Shown here: in pieces, positions 1 through 7,841 of the stretch | Layout: every line of letters starts with the position of its first letter | Position numbering within the stretch: the first letter of the stretch is position 1 | From: Virgisporangium aurantiacum | GTDB taxonomy: Bacteria > Actinomycetota > Actinomycetes > Mycobacteriales > Micromonosporaceae | Length of the DNA: 64,000 nt | Reading direction: 5' to 3' | Assembly: GCF_016863635.1 (NCBI RefSeq) | Contig: NZ_BOPG01000043.1 | Span: 1-64,000 of the forward strand | Made by a program: the position numbers and the translations under genes | The notes under the pieces: generated by a model | What the model was told of the DNA's origin: nothing | The model's database searches: none | What the model saw: only the letters and a program-made list of their open reading frames with translations

Positions 1-1
1 C

Positions 2-316
2 CTGCCCGGCGGCGGCACCGAGGTCGGCGAAGCGCCGTCGGACGCGCTGTTGCGTGAGGTGGCGGAGGAGACCGGTCAGGTCGGGACGATCGGCCGGTTA
101 CTGAGCGTATCCCACCGGCATAACCCGGTTGCCCGTGGCTGGGAGGGGTATCCGATCAACTGGCACACCATCCGGGTCGTGTACGAGATGGCGGTCGAGG
201 AGCCGACCGAACCTCGGGTCACCGAGACGGCCGGTTCTACCGTTGAGGCAACATGGATGCGGCCGGCGGAGATCGACAGGAGGGCGCTGACGGATCTGGC
301 GTCATCGGTTCTGTGA
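2..316 (+). CDS. Nudix hydrolase, 3' part only
   Basis: The frame is open from the first base of the window, so the N-terminus lies outside. A complete Nudix box is visible at the beginning: G-G-x4-E, then seven residues, then REVAEETGQ, which fits GX5EX7REUXEEXGU. The glutamates of REVAEE coordinate the metal used to hydrolyse nucleoside-diphosphate-X substrates. About 80 residues follow the box, as in small Nudix proteins. Nothing visible fixes the substrate. The gene ends at a TGA and is followed by about 170 non-coding bases before pssA. Confidence 0.85.
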   Translation: MPGGGTEVGEAPSDALLREVAEETGQVGTIGRLLSVSHRHNPVARGWEGYPINWHTIRVVYEMAVEEPTEPRVTETAGSTVEATWMRPAEIDRRALTDLASSVL

Positions 317-489
317 CGGGTCCTGGACTCGTCGGTGAAGCACGACTACTCTAAGCTACGGTCGTTTGAATGGTATTTGACCGGGTTTAGCCCATAAGAG
401 AAGCTGTTTGACCGTCGCGAAATCACATATTGATGTGCGATGGTATAGGCCGCATCCGCGCGGGTGGGAACGGAACAAGGAGGTTCTAC

Positions 490-1521
490 GTGCCGACAGC
501 CCCATGGCGCCGGCGCCGCGTGAACGACATCCCCCGCCCGGCAGGGCGCAGGTGGGCCGGCCGGTTGCGGCGCGGTGGAACGTTGGCACGTCGGGTGCTT
601 GTTGGTCCGCTCACCGATCCCGCGTCCCCGCCGGGCACCGATGCCTTGCCGACGCGTCGCCGCTTCACGCTGAGTCGCGGCGCCGCCGGTCGGGGTGGAA
701 CCGCGGTCGCGAGCCGGCCCGGTCGCTCCGAGCCCACCCCGTTGACCACCGTCGATCTCGTCGACCTGGTGCCGACCAGCCCGGCCATTCCGGCCCCGGC
801 CGGCCCGGTGCCGTCCAGCGGCGTCAACATCCCGCTGCTTCCCGGCGAGCGGACGATCGGCCGCCGGATCCGGTTCGCGATCGTCAACGGTTGCACGCTG
901 CTGAGCCTCGTCCTCGGCGTCACCGCGATCTTCCTCGCCACCGAGGGCGGCGACCTCAAGCTGGCCGCGATGTGCCTGATCTCCTGCGTCGTCTTCGACG
1001 GCCTCGACGGTGCCCTGGCCCGCCGCCTGCGGGTGGCCAGCCCGTTCGGCGCCCAGATGGACTCGCTGGCCGACATGTGCTCGTTCGGCATCGCCGCACC
1101 GGTGGTGGTGCACGTCCTGCTCTCCGGTGAGGCCGCGCCCGCGATCACCGCGCCGGCCTGCGCGCTGGTGGCGGTCTGCGCGGGCATCCGGCTCGCCCGG
1201 TTCAACGTCTCGCCGAAGGACGGCCGCTTCTTCAGCGGCGTGCCCACCACGATGGTGGCCGCGGTACTGGCGGTGGGCGTGCTGATCGCGCCGTCGGCGC
1301 CGGTGGCGCTGCAGGTGGCGGCCGTCGTGATGCTCGCGCTCGCGATGGTGTCGAGCTTCCCGTACGTCAAGCTGGCCCGGTTGCTGCGGCTGCCGCCGTG
1401 GGTGCTGGCGCTGCCGGTGGTGGGCGCGTTCGTCAACTACCAGCTGACGTTCGCCGTGGTGGTGCTCGCCTACCTCCTCAGCGGCCCGGTCCTCTGGGTC
1501 CGCAACCGCAACCTGGCCTAG
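490..1521 (+). CDS. pssA: CDP-diacylglycerol--serine O-phosphatidyltransferase
   Basis: This membrane enzyme makes phosphatidylserine from CDP-diacylglycerol and serine. The CDP-alcohol phosphotransferase signature is complete: DGLDGALAR, eight residues, then GAQMDSLAD, giving the DGx2AR-x8-Gx3Dx3D pattern. Hydrophobic helices flank it on both sides. An upstream in-frame ATG at 430 is possible, but GTG at 490 sits 6 bases after a strong AAGGAGG and is preferred, giving 343 residues. The first 110 residues are Arg/Pro-rich and lack family features, a longer N-terminus than usual. The gene is convergent with psd, which encodes the next enzyme of phosphatidylethanolamine synthesis. Confidence 0.9.
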   Translation: MPTAPWRRRRVNDIPRPAGRRWAGRLRRGGTLARRVLVGPLTDPASPPGTDALPTRRRFTLSRGAAGRGGTAVASRPGRSEPTPLTTVDLVDLVPTSPAIPAPAGPVPSSGVNIPLLPGERTIGRRIRFAIVNGCTLLSLVLGVTAIFLATEGGDLKLAAMCLISCVVFDGLDGALARRLRVASPFGAQMDSLADMCSFGIAAPVVVHVLLSGEAAPAITAPACALVAVCAGIRLARFNVSPKDGRFFSGVPTTMVAAVLAVGVLIAPSAPVALQVAAVVMLALAMVSSFPYVKLARLLRLPPWVLALPVVGAFVNYQLTFAVVVLAYLLSGPVLWVRNRNLA

Positions 1522-1530
1522 ACCCTTCCT

Positions 1531-1580
1531 CGATCTTGGACTCCGTGCGGTGCCAGAGGCCCGCACGCAGTCCAAGATCG
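1531..1580. repeat. Imperfect palindrome, terminator-like; copy 1 of a two-copy element
   Basis: The arms CGATCTTGGACT and AGTCCAAGATCG are exact inverted repeats. Inside them GTGCGG pairs with CCGCAC, leaving a 10-base loop. The element lies 10 bases after pssA and 12 before the convergent psd stop, the position of a bidirectional terminator. A second element with the same outer arms and the same GGTGCCAG interior occurs at 26025-26072, which makes this a dispersed family and not a chance hairpin. Confidence 0.75.
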
Positions 1581-1591
1581 CGTAGCGGGAG

Positions 1592-2824
1592 CTACTTCCA
1601 GCGGGCGATCACCGAGGCGCCGCCGACCACCCGTTCGCCGGGGGAGACGCGCGGGGTGGCCTTGTCGGCCGGTAGGTACACGTCGGTGCGGGAGCCGAAC
1701 CGGATCAGGCCCATGCGCTCGCCCTTGGCCAGCAGCGAGCCGACCGGTGCGCGCTGCACGATGCGACGGGCGATCAGGCCCGTGCGCTGGGCCACGATCA
1801 CCCGGCCGTGCGCGGTTTCGAGCACCGTGTACGCGGCCACGTTGTGCTCGGCCGACGGCTTCATCGCCGCGGCGTAGCCGCCGTCCTCGACGAAGTAGTC
1901 GGTCACCTTGCCGGCCACCGGCGAGCGGTTGACGTGCACGTCGAGCACCGAGAGGAACACCGAGATCCGCAGGTACTCGGTGTCGCCGAAGCGGTCGTCG
2001 GTGAGCCGCTCCACACCCAGGACCTTGCCGTCCGACGCGGCGACCACCGCCGCCGGGTCCTCCGGCACGTCGCGGTTCGGGTCCCGGAAGAACGCCGCGA
2101 CCGGGGCGGCCGCGAGGGCCGGCACCAGCCAGAGCCGCGACTTTGGCCGGGCCGCCTTCGCGAGCGCGGCCAGGCCGAGCGCGATGCCGGCCGCGGCGAC
2201 GCCGTTCGAGTCGATGTGCATGCCGCGGGTGATGCGCACGCTCGACGGGCGCACCGCCGGCGCCAGCTTCGCCGCCAGCGTGTGATCGGCGGCGCTGAAG
2301 CGCAGCCGGTGCACCCGTACCGGGGGGACGTTGCGCAGCACGAGGTCGCTGCCGACGCCGTAGAGCGCCACCTGCCGCTCGATCTCGTCGACGGCGCCGC
2401 TGGGGCGGCTGGTGGCGGGCACCACCACCGAGAGCACCCCGCCCTCGTTCACGTGCTTGCCGAGGCCCTCCAGGAGGGCGCGGGTCTGCTCGGCGGTGCC
2501 GGTGAGCGGCTCGGCGTAGATCACGACGTCGGACGGGTCGGCGGCGCCGACGGAGTCGACCACCGACACCCGGCTGGCGACCCAGCTCCCCTGGCTGGCG
2601 ACGTGCTGACGGGTCCCCTCGTCGCCGACCACCACCAGCCGGTCCTCGGGCAGCAGCGCGTCGACGGCGGCGGTGAGCACCGCCGACCCGGCGCCGCCAC
2701 CGATCAGCAGGCCGGTCTTGGGTCCGTTGTGCCGGGCCAGTTCGTCGACGAGGGTGGCTGCCGCTCGGTGGCCGACGATCGGGCGGCGCAACGCGGCCGG
2801 CAGGTTGGCGGGGAACTCGCTCAT
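1592..2824 (-). CDS. psd: Phosphatidylserine decarboxylase with N-terminal methyltransferase-like domain
   Basis: Residues from about 195 to 410 form a phosphatidylserine decarboxylase, which converts phosphatidylserine to phosphatidylethanolamine. FFRDPNR and the C-terminal RFGSRTDVYLP are visible; the latter holds the Gly-Ser pair where the proenzyme cleaves itself to create the pyruvoyl cofactor. Ahead of it lies a Rossmann-like domain of about 190 residues with a GLLIGGGAGSAV glycine-rich loop, resembling a class I methyltransferase. Small bacterial Psd proteins of this type are usually a little over 200 residues, so the N-terminal half is an addition. Whether it binds S-adenosylmethionine cannot be told. 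The start is ATG at 2824. Confidence 0.85.
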   Translation of the reverse strand: MSEFPANLPAALRRPIVGHRAAATLVDELARHNGPKTGLLIGGGAGSAVLTAAVDALLPEDRLVVVGDEGTRQHVASQGSWVASRVSVVDSVGAADPSDVVIYAEPLTGTAEQTRALLEGLGKHVNEGGVLSVVVPATSRPSGAVDEIERQVALYGVGSDLVLRNVPPVRVHRLRFSAADHTLAAKLAPAVRPSSVRITRGMHIDSNGVAAAGIALGLAALAKAARPKSRLWLVPALAAAPVAAFFRDPNRDVPEDPAAVVAASDGKVLGVERLTDDRFGDTEYLRISVFLSVLDVHVNRSPVAGKVTDYFVEDGGYAAAMKPSAEHNVAAYTVLETAHGRVIVAQRTGLIARRIVQRAPVGSLLAKGERMGLIRFGSRTDVYLPADKATPRVSPGERVVGGASVIARWK

Positions 2825-2858
2825 CGCGACGATCAGCTCCTAGAGACGGGAAACGGCA

Positions 2859-2896
2859 CTGGCCGGCGGGGTTCCGTAAAGAACCCCGCCGGCCAG
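2859..2896 (-). terminator. 16-bp perfect hairpin downstream of the PspC operon
   Basis: CTGGCCGGCGGGGTTC and GAACCCCGCCGGCCAG are perfect inverted repeats around a 6-base loop. The hairpin lies in the 109-base gap between the small membrane protein gene and psd on the same strand. No long U-run follows, which is common in actinobacterial terminators. Confidence 0.7.
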
Positions 2897-2933
2897 CATA
2901 TTCCGAGCGGTGTGAGCTAGCCGCTCGAAGACC

Positions 2934-3158
2934 TCAGTCGGAGTTCAGCGGTGGGGTGCTCACCGGCTCCACCGGCTGCCGGGGCCGCAGCGAGCCGATC
3001 AGGCCGAAGATGCCGAACAGGATCAGGCCGCCGGCGAAGATCAGGCCCGCCGTGGGCATGTGGACCTTGAGCTGGCTGCCGAGCAGCCACCAGGCCACGA
3101 ACCCGAGGAACAGCATTCCGATCCAGAGGGACCACCGGTCCGTGCGGTGGATGTTCAT
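2934..3158 (-). CDS. Small two-helix membrane protein coupled to the PspC gene
   Basis: The product is 74 residues with two hydrophobic segments at about residues 10-27 and 36-55, and a short Pro-rich cytoplasmic or external tail. The ATG at 3158 overlaps the stop of the upstream PspC-domain gene as ATGA, and a GGAGG lies 9 bases before it, so translation is probably coupled. I do not recognise a named family. The context suggests a partner of the PspC/LiaF-like protein in the envelope-stress block. Longer in-frame versions would have to read through the PspC gene and are unlikely. Confidence 0.75.
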   Translation of the reverse strand: MNIHRTDRWSLWIGMLFLGFVAWWLLGSQLKVHMPTAGLIFAGGLILFGIFGLIGSLRPRQPVEPVSTPPLNSD

Positions 3159-5206
3159 CGGTGGACCTCCAGGTTTCCGACGTCGACGGAGATGGTCAGT
3201 TGCAGCGAGCCGCCGCTGTCGGGCCCGTCGGCGCCGTAGTCGACGACGGTGCGCCACTGGTCGCTGAGGCCGCCCCACCGCGAGTTGAACACCCGCGCGT
3301 CGCCGACCTCGACCTTGGCCCGCACGGTGACGTCGACGTTCGGCGGCAGGATGATCTCGATCCGGCCCACGTCGTTGGTGGCCTCGAACGTGATCTGCTG
3401 GCCGTTGAAGTCGACCTGGGTGAAGTCCAGCGTGTGGTCACCGGTGTCGCGGGTGTACGGGTTGTTCTCGTTGACCTCGATGATCGTGGTCGGGTTGAAC
3501 TGTTCCGGCCGGCCGGCCCGGTGCGGACCGTCCATCGACGACGCGGTGGAGGCCAGCAGGCCGATGCTGAGCGCGATCCCGAGTGGGATCAGCAGCCGCG
3601 CGCGGCCCACCCAGGCGCCCGCCACCAGGCCGAGGCCGACCACGGCCAGCGCCACGGCGAAGTACGCCGATCCGGCGATCGAGGCGCCGAGCAGGTGCAC
3701 GGTCGCCAGCGTGCCGAGGGCGATCGCGGTCGCGTAGACCGTCACCTTGCCCAGGCGCGACTTCGGCCGCTTCACCTTGGGCTTCGGCGCCGGCGGGCCG
3801 GAGAACGGCATGCCCGGGTAGTGCGACATCGGGTCGACCGACACCGGCGCGTCCCACGGCAGCCCGGCGCCGGGAATCGGCGGGTAGGGGCCGTAGAGCG
3901 GCAGCCGCCGCGTCTGCGTCTGCGGGATCGGCCCGAACGCCGGCGGGTAGGGCCCGGGCGGCGCGAACGGTCCGTGCGGCGCGAACGCCTGGCCGTAGGG
4001 CAGATTCGGTGGTTGCGGTGGTTCCGGCAGCGTCAGCGTTTCGTCCGGCTCCGAGATGACGGCGTGCGTGGTCGCCGCAGCGACCTCCTCTTGCCGTGCG
4101 TCGTCGGTACGGCTCTCCGGCCCATCGGCCGGATCGGTGCCGGCCGGTACGCCGTCCGCGGTTTGCGCGCCTTCTGCGGCTTCCGCGGTTTCCTCGGCGA
4201 GCGGTGACTTCTGCACGGTGGGCTCCGATGCTGGCGATTCGATGCGGTCCGCCGGCATCGGCACCGTCGGGGCCGCGGACGCGGCGGCGGTGGGTACGAC
4301 GGGCGGCACGACGGTGGGCATGGTGGCCGGGGCGGCGGTCGCCATCCAGGGCGTGTGCGGGCTGGGTGGCACCATCGGCGCCCCGAACGGTTGGGCCCCG
4401 AACGGAATGTTGTTCGGTTGCCCGGGTCGCTGCAGCGTGCCCCGGCTGAGGAGCACGGCCGCGCCGAGCACGACCAGCGCGCCCACCACCGCCGGCCGCA
4501 GCCCTTCGGACGCGACCAGCGCGAACACCAGGATCGCCACGATCGTCCCGATCACCGCGACCGGCGCCGACGTGCGCGACGTGCCCCGGCCGAGCACCGC
4601 CTCGACCGGCGACGCGGTGTCGCCGTCGGCGGGGATGAGCAGCCAGCCGATCAGGTAGGCGAGCAGTCCGACGCCCCCGAACAGGGTCAGGACGGCGAAC
4701 AGCACCCGCCACAGGATCGGGTCGGTGTTGGTCGCCCGCCCGACCGCCGCGCAGACCCCGGCGAAGTGCCGACCGGTCACCGGCCGGACGAGCCCGTACT
4801 TGGCCATGAACCCCGGCGCGAACTGACCGCCGGGCCCGAACTGACCACCCCAGCCACCGGTACCGCTGGTTGCTCCCGCACCGGCAGCCGTACCCTGATC
4901 GCCCCCAGGGGCGTATGCCGCCCCCGAGGTCGCTCCGGTGGCCGTGCTTCCTGGCGTGCTCCCGGCGGGCGTGCCTCCTAGGGCGCTCCCGGCGGGCGTG
5001 CCTCCTAGGGCGCTCCCGGCGGGCGTGCCTCCTGGGGCGCTCCCGGCGGGAACGCCTTCCGGCGCGGTCGTGGTGCCGGCCACCGTCGGTTCCGGCTCCG
5101 GGGTGAGTGAGGGCCAGAGGGGGCCGGGCGGCGGGGCCGGCGGGGCGAGCGCCGGCTCGTCGGGCGCCTGATCCGGCCGGGCAGCGTCGGCAGGCTCGTT
5201 CGTCAT
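3155..5206 (-). CDS. PspC-domain membrane protein with LiaF-like C-terminal domain
   Basis: The 683-residue protein starts with about 135 residues of Pro/Gly/Ala/Thr-rich sequence. A PspC domain follows at about 137-195 (GRHFAGVCAAVGR, then FGGVGLLAYLIGWLLIP), then further hydrophobic helices and a second Pro-rich stretch. Four or more helices come next, and the last 110 residues form a beta-rich domain ending in VGNLEVHR, like LiaF C-terminal domains. PspC and LiaF proteins sense envelope damage and modulate two-component systems. The gene is divergent from a PspC-bearing kinase across 126 bases, so the two probably share a regulatory region. The N-terminus contains tandem nine-residue repeats. 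Confidence 0.85.
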   Translation of the reverse strand: MTNEPADAARPDQAPDEPALAPPAPPPGPLWPSLTPEPEPTVAGTTTAPEGVPAGSAPGGTPAGSALGGTPAGSALGGTPAGSTPGSTATGATSGAAYAPGGDQGTAAGAGATSGTGGWGGQFGPGGQFAPGFMAKYGLVRPVTGRHFAGVCAAVGRATNTDPILWRVLFAVLTLFGGVGLLAYLIGWLLIPADGDTASPVEAVLGRGTSRTSAPVAVIGTIVAILVFALVASEGLRPAVVGALVVLGAAVLLSRGTLQRPGQPNNIPFGAQPFGAPMVPPSPHTPWMATAAPATMPTVVPPVVPTAAASAAPTVPMPADRIESPASEPTVQKSPLAEETAEAAEGAQTADGVPAGTDPADGPESRTDDARQEEVAAATTHAVISEPDETLTLPEPPQPPNLPYGQAFAPHGPFAPPGPYPPAFGPIPQTQTRRLPLYGPYPPIPGAGLPWDAPVSVDPMSHYPGMPFSGPPAPKPKVKRPKSRLGKVTVYATAIALGTLATVHLLGASIAGSAYFAVALAVVGLGLVAGAWVGRARLLIPLGIALSIGLLASTASSMDGPHRAGRPEQFNPTTIIEVNENNPYTRDTGDHTLDFTQVDFNGQQITFEATNDVGRIEIILPPNVDVTVRAKVEVGDARVFNSRWGGLSDQWRTVVDYGADGPDSGGSLQLTISVDVGNLEVHR
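4958..5050 (-). repeat. 27-bp tandem repeat inside the PspC gene
   Basis: About three and a half nearly identical 27-base units occur in frame, each encoding GGTPAGSAL or a close variant. The first two units are identical and the third differs by one base. Such repeats expand and contract by slippage, so the linker length may vary between strains. Confidence 0.85.
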
Positions 5207-5332
5207 GCTGTAGATGGTGGCCCCCGGTCGGGGTCCAGTGCCTCCGGAATCGACCCTGACGCGACCCTGAATTGCCGGTTCCGGGCCGTCTCTGGCTGGT
5301 CGCGAAAGCCTCGACCGTGTGACGATCGCTTC

Positions 5333-6634
5333 ATGACAACGGCGACCCCACCACAGGCCCGGCCACAGCCGCGCCTGTTCCGTGATCCGGGTAACCGGGT
5401 GCTCGGTGGGGTGGCTGCTGGCCTGGCACAACACCTGGGCGCACCGGTGATGGCGATCCGCATCGCGTTCTTCGCCCTGGCGCTCACCGACGGGCTGGGC
5501 GCGATCCTCTACACGGCATTCTGGGCGGTCCTCCCGCTGAGCTCGCAGGCGCCGAAACGCAACTTCCGACAATTGGTGCCATTCGTGGCACTGGGGCTCG
5601 GCATCGCGATCCTGTCGGTGCTCATCGGCGGTCCGCCCGGGCCGAGCACGCTCATCGGGTGGCTGGCCGCCCTGGCGGCCCTGGGCGTCGGGGTGATCTG
5701 GCACCAGGCCAACCCGAAGCGGCGCAAGCGGTGGAGCGAGGCGCTGCCCGGCGCTCCGTGGCTCGGCGCGGTGCTCGACGACGACCGGCGCGGCGCGCTC
5801 ACCCGGTTCCTCGGCGGCGGCCTGCTGGTGATCCTCGGCCTGATCGGCATCATCTCCTACTTCGCGCAGCCGCTGGCCAGCCAGGGCTTCGGCACGCTCA
5901 TCGGCGCGCTGCTGTTCGCGGCGGTCGGCCTCGGCGGTGTCGGCCTGGCGCTGGCGCCGGTGCTGTGGCGGATGTTCACCCAGCTCACCACCGAGCGCGA
6001 GGCCCGGGTGCGCGAGCAGGAACGCGCCGAACTCGCCGCGATGATCCACGACCAGGTGCTGCACACGCTGGTGCTCATCCAACGCAGCGCCGACGACAAG
6101 AAACAGATCCTGCGGCTGGCCCGCGGCCAGGAACGCACGCTGCGGAACTGGCTGTACAAGTCCACCGCGTCGCCCACCGAGCGGTTCAGCGCCGCGATCG
6201 AGCAGGCGGCCGCCGAGGTCGAGGACACGTACGCGATCACCGTCGAGGTCGTCGTGGTCGGCGACCGCGACGTCGACGAGCGCACCGCGGCCCTGGTGGC
6301 GTCCACCCGCGAGGCCCTGGTCAACGCGGCCCGGCACGCGAAGGTGGCCACCGTCTCGGTGTACGGGGAGGTCGAGGAGGATCAAACAAGTGTCTTCGTC
6401 CGCGACCGTGGCGTCGGGTTCGTCCTGGACAATGTCGACGACAACCGGCACGGGGTACGCGGGTCGATCCTCGGCCGCATGCAGCGGCACGGCGGCAAGG
6501 CCGAGATCCGCAGCGAGCCCGGTGACGGCACTGAGGTACGGCTCACCATGCCGGTGACCGATCCGCGACGGGGACGGGTCAGTGACTGGCTGGGCGGGGA
6601 ACCCGCGCGGGTCGAAAGTGCGGATAGGGGTTGA
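5333..6634 (+). CDS. PspC-domain sensor histidine kinase
   Basis: Residues 14-68 are a PspC domain (RLFRDPGNRVLGGVAAGLAQHLG, then a hydrophobic helix). Several more membrane helices run to about residue 215. The DHp segment EQERAELAAMIHDQVLHTL carries the phosphoacceptor His239 in the form used by DesK/NarX-type kinases. The ATPase domain shows the N box (REALVNAARHA) and the G box (DRGVGF). It phosphorylates its partner regulator, encoded immediately downstream. The ATG at 5333 is the first start in the divergent 126-base gap. Having PspC domains on both sides of the divergent promoter suggests they interact in the membrane. Confidence 0.9.
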   Translation: MTTATPPQARPQPRLFRDPGNRVLGGVAAGLAQHLGAPVMAIRIAFFALALTDGLGAILYTAFWAVLPLSSQAPKRNFRQLVPFVALGLGIAILSVLIGGPPGPSTLIGWLAALAALGVGVIWHQANPKRRKRWSEALPGAPWLGAVLDDDRRGALTRFLGGGLLVILGLIGIISYFAQPLASQGFGTLIGALLFAAVGLGGVGLALAPVLWRMFTQLTTEREARVREQERAELAAMIHDQVLHTLVLIQRSADDKKQILRLARGQERTLRNWLYKSTASPTERFSAAIEQAAAEVEDTYAITVEVVVVGDRDVDERTAALVASTREALVNAARHAKVATVSVYGEVEEDQTSVFVRDRGVGFVLDNVDDNRHGVRGSILGRMQRHGGKAEIRSEPGDGTEVRLTMPVTDPRRGRVSDWLGGEPARVESADRG

Positions 6635-6639
6635 GTGCT

Positions 6640-7284
6640 GTGTCTGAGCGGCTACGGGTCTTCCTGGTGGACGACCACGCGATGTTCCGTGCGGGTGTCC
6701 GGGCCGAACTCGGCGCCCACGTCGACGTCGTGGGCGAGGCGAGCACCGTCCCCGAGGCGGTCTCGAAGATCGCCGCGATCGAGCCCGACGTGGTGCTGCT
6801 CGACGTCCACATGCCCGAGGGCGGCGGGCGGGCGGTGCTCGAGTCGATGCGCCGTTCGCACCCGAACGTGAAGTTCCTGGCGTTGTCGGTGTCCGACGCG
6901 GCCGAAGACGTGATCGGCCTGATCCGCGCCGGCGCCCGCGGCTACGTCACCAAGACCATCTCGCCCGACGAACTGGCCGATGCGATCCGTCGCGTGGCCG
7001 ACGGCGACGCCGTGTTCAGCCCCCGGCTGGCCGGGTTCGTGCTCGACGCGTTCGCCGCGCGTCCCGACGCCCCGCTGGCCGACCCGGAGCTCGACCAGCT
7101 GACCAACCGCGAGCGCGAGGTGCTGCGGCTGCTGGCCCGCGGTTACGCGTACAAGGAGATCGCCAAGGAGCTGTTCATCTCGATCAAGACGGTCGAGACG
7201 CACGTGTCGAACGTGCTGCGCAAGCTCCAGATGTCCAACCGGTACGAGTTGTCGCGGTGGGCGGCCGACCGGCGCCTCGTCTAG
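6640..7284 (+). CDS. NarL/FixJ-family response regulator
   Basis: An N-terminal receiver domain carries the acidic pair in VDDHAM and the phosphoacceptor Asp55 in VVLLDVHMPEGG. A C-terminal LuxR-type helix-turn-helix follows (LTNREREVLRLLARGYAYKEIA, then VETHVSNVLRKL). It is the cognate regulator of the PspC-domain kinase just upstream. GTG at 6640 has AGGGG about 9 bases before it and is chosen. A TTG at 6631 overlapping the kinase stop would add three residues and cannot be excluded. Its targets are unknown, but the neighbouring divergent PspC operon is the obvious candidate. Confidence 0.9.
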   Translation: MSERLRVFLVDDHAMFRAGVRAELGAHVDVVGEASTVPEAVSKIAAIEPDVVLLDVHMPEGGGRAVLESMRRSHPNVKFLALSVSDAAEDVIGLIRAGARGYVTKTISPDELADAIRRVADGDAVFSPRLAGFVLDAFAARPDAPLADPELDQLTNREREVLRLLARGYAYKEIAKELFISIKTVETHVSNVLRKLQMSNRYELSRWAADRRLV

Positions 7285-7608
7285 TTACAGGGGACCGCGT
7301 CCGGCGCGCAGGATCAGGAGCGCGAGCTGCACGCCGTCGGCACCGAGCTGCGACCGGTAGCGCTCGAGGATCTCGTTCTCGCGGTTGAGGACGAGTCGGG
7401 TGCCGCCGGACGCGACCCGGGTGCGGCCCACCTCCTGCGAGATCGCCGCGCGTTCCTGCCACAACTCGATGATCCTTGCGTCGATCTCGTCGAGACGTTC
7501 GCGCAGGCCGGCGATGTGCTCGGTGGCGGCGGTGCCTTCTGCGGTGCCGGTGGTGCCAGCGGTGATGGTGCTCATGTCGGTGTCCTCCGGGACGTCATCT
7601 GGGCTCAT
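7285..7608 (-). CDS. Chorismate mutase, AroQ type
   Basis: The enzyme rearranges chorismate to prephenate, the first step of the phenylalanine/tyrosine branch. The single-domain helical AroQ pattern is present: LRERLDEIDARIIELWQERAAIS, then GRTRVASGG, the conserved NRENEILERY helix and the C-terminal LLILRAGRGPL typical of short actinobacterial enzymes. Two ATGs have a GGAGG before them: 7608 (107 residues, chosen) and 7575 (96 residues). A GTG at 7630-7632 is less likely. A leader peptide and a terminator hairpin lie upstream on the same strand, suggesting attenuation. Confidence 0.85.
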   Translation of the reverse strand: MSPDDVPEDTDMSTITAGTTGTAEGTAATEHIAGLRERLDEIDARIIELWQERAAISQEVGRTRVASGGTRLVLNRENEILERYRSQLGADGVQLALLILRAGRGPL

Positions 7609-7634
7609 GTCGGCCTCCAGGTGCCCGGACACAC

Positions 7635-7664
7635 AAAACCCCGGGCTCCTTGGGAGGCCCGGGG
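7635..7664 (-). terminator. Intrinsic terminator in the chorismate mutase leader
   Basis: On the transcript CCCCGGGC pairs with GCCCGGGG. Inside it UCC pairs with GGA, and UUUUGUGUGU follows directly. It lies 27 bases before the chosen start codon, so termination here would shut off the gene. Confidence 0.8.
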
Positions 7665-7680
7665 CAGTAGGTCTGAATGA

Positions 7681-7734
7681 TCAGGCGCGACCTACGGCTG
7701 CGGGACTCCCGTAGCCGTAAAAGTAAAATCGCAC
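7681..7734 (-). CDS. 17-residue aromatic leader peptide
   Basis: Starting at GTG (7734-7732), the frame encodes MRFYFYGYGSPAAVGRA and stops at TGA. Five of residues 3-8 are Phe or Tyr, a run expected by chance very rarely in a genome this GC-rich, where TTT is an uncommon codon. The Shine-Dalgarno sequence is weak (GAAG about 12 bases upstream). Its last half overlaps the first attenuator hairpin. The role proposed is to sense Phe/Tyr supply for the chorismate mutase gene downstream. Confidence 0.65.
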   Translation of the reverse strand: MRFYFYGYGSPAAVGRA

Positions 7735-7841
7735 CTGCGTGATCTTCACGGGTTGAAGTATGCCACGCCTGCGCAAGGTGGCAAGGCCCAACCGGATCCT
7801 GAGAGATTTCTGTCCCACCCCACGAATAGACTTCCGCACCG

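Larger units (their letters stand above)
7635..7734 (-). promoter_or_regulatory. Putative Phe/Tyr attenuator of chorismate mutase
   Basis: In transcript order the region holds four parts. The first is a short leader reading frame rich in Phe and Tyr. The second is a hairpin overlapping its end (arms UACGGCUACGGG and CCCGCAGCCGUA, one mismatch, 7693-7719). The third is GUAGGUC next to this arm, exactly complementary to GACCUAC further on (7692 region with 7670 region). The fourth is a strong terminator hairpin. These are the 1:2, 2:3 and 3:4 pairings of classical ribosome-stalling attenuation. The logic is that low charged Phe or Tyr tRNA stalls the ribosome and favours the antiterminator. This is read from sequence and is untested. 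Confidence 0.7.

Noticed and set aside
346..1575. Long minus-strand open frame opposite pssA
   Set aside because: It is an Arg/His/Gly-rich product typical of antisense frames in GC-rich DNA, with no recognisable domain. The pssA frame carries a full catalytic motif.
4958..5050. CRISPR-like direct repeats
   Set aside because: The units are contiguous, in frame and without spacers, so this is a coding tandem repeat. The same holds for 38406-38477.
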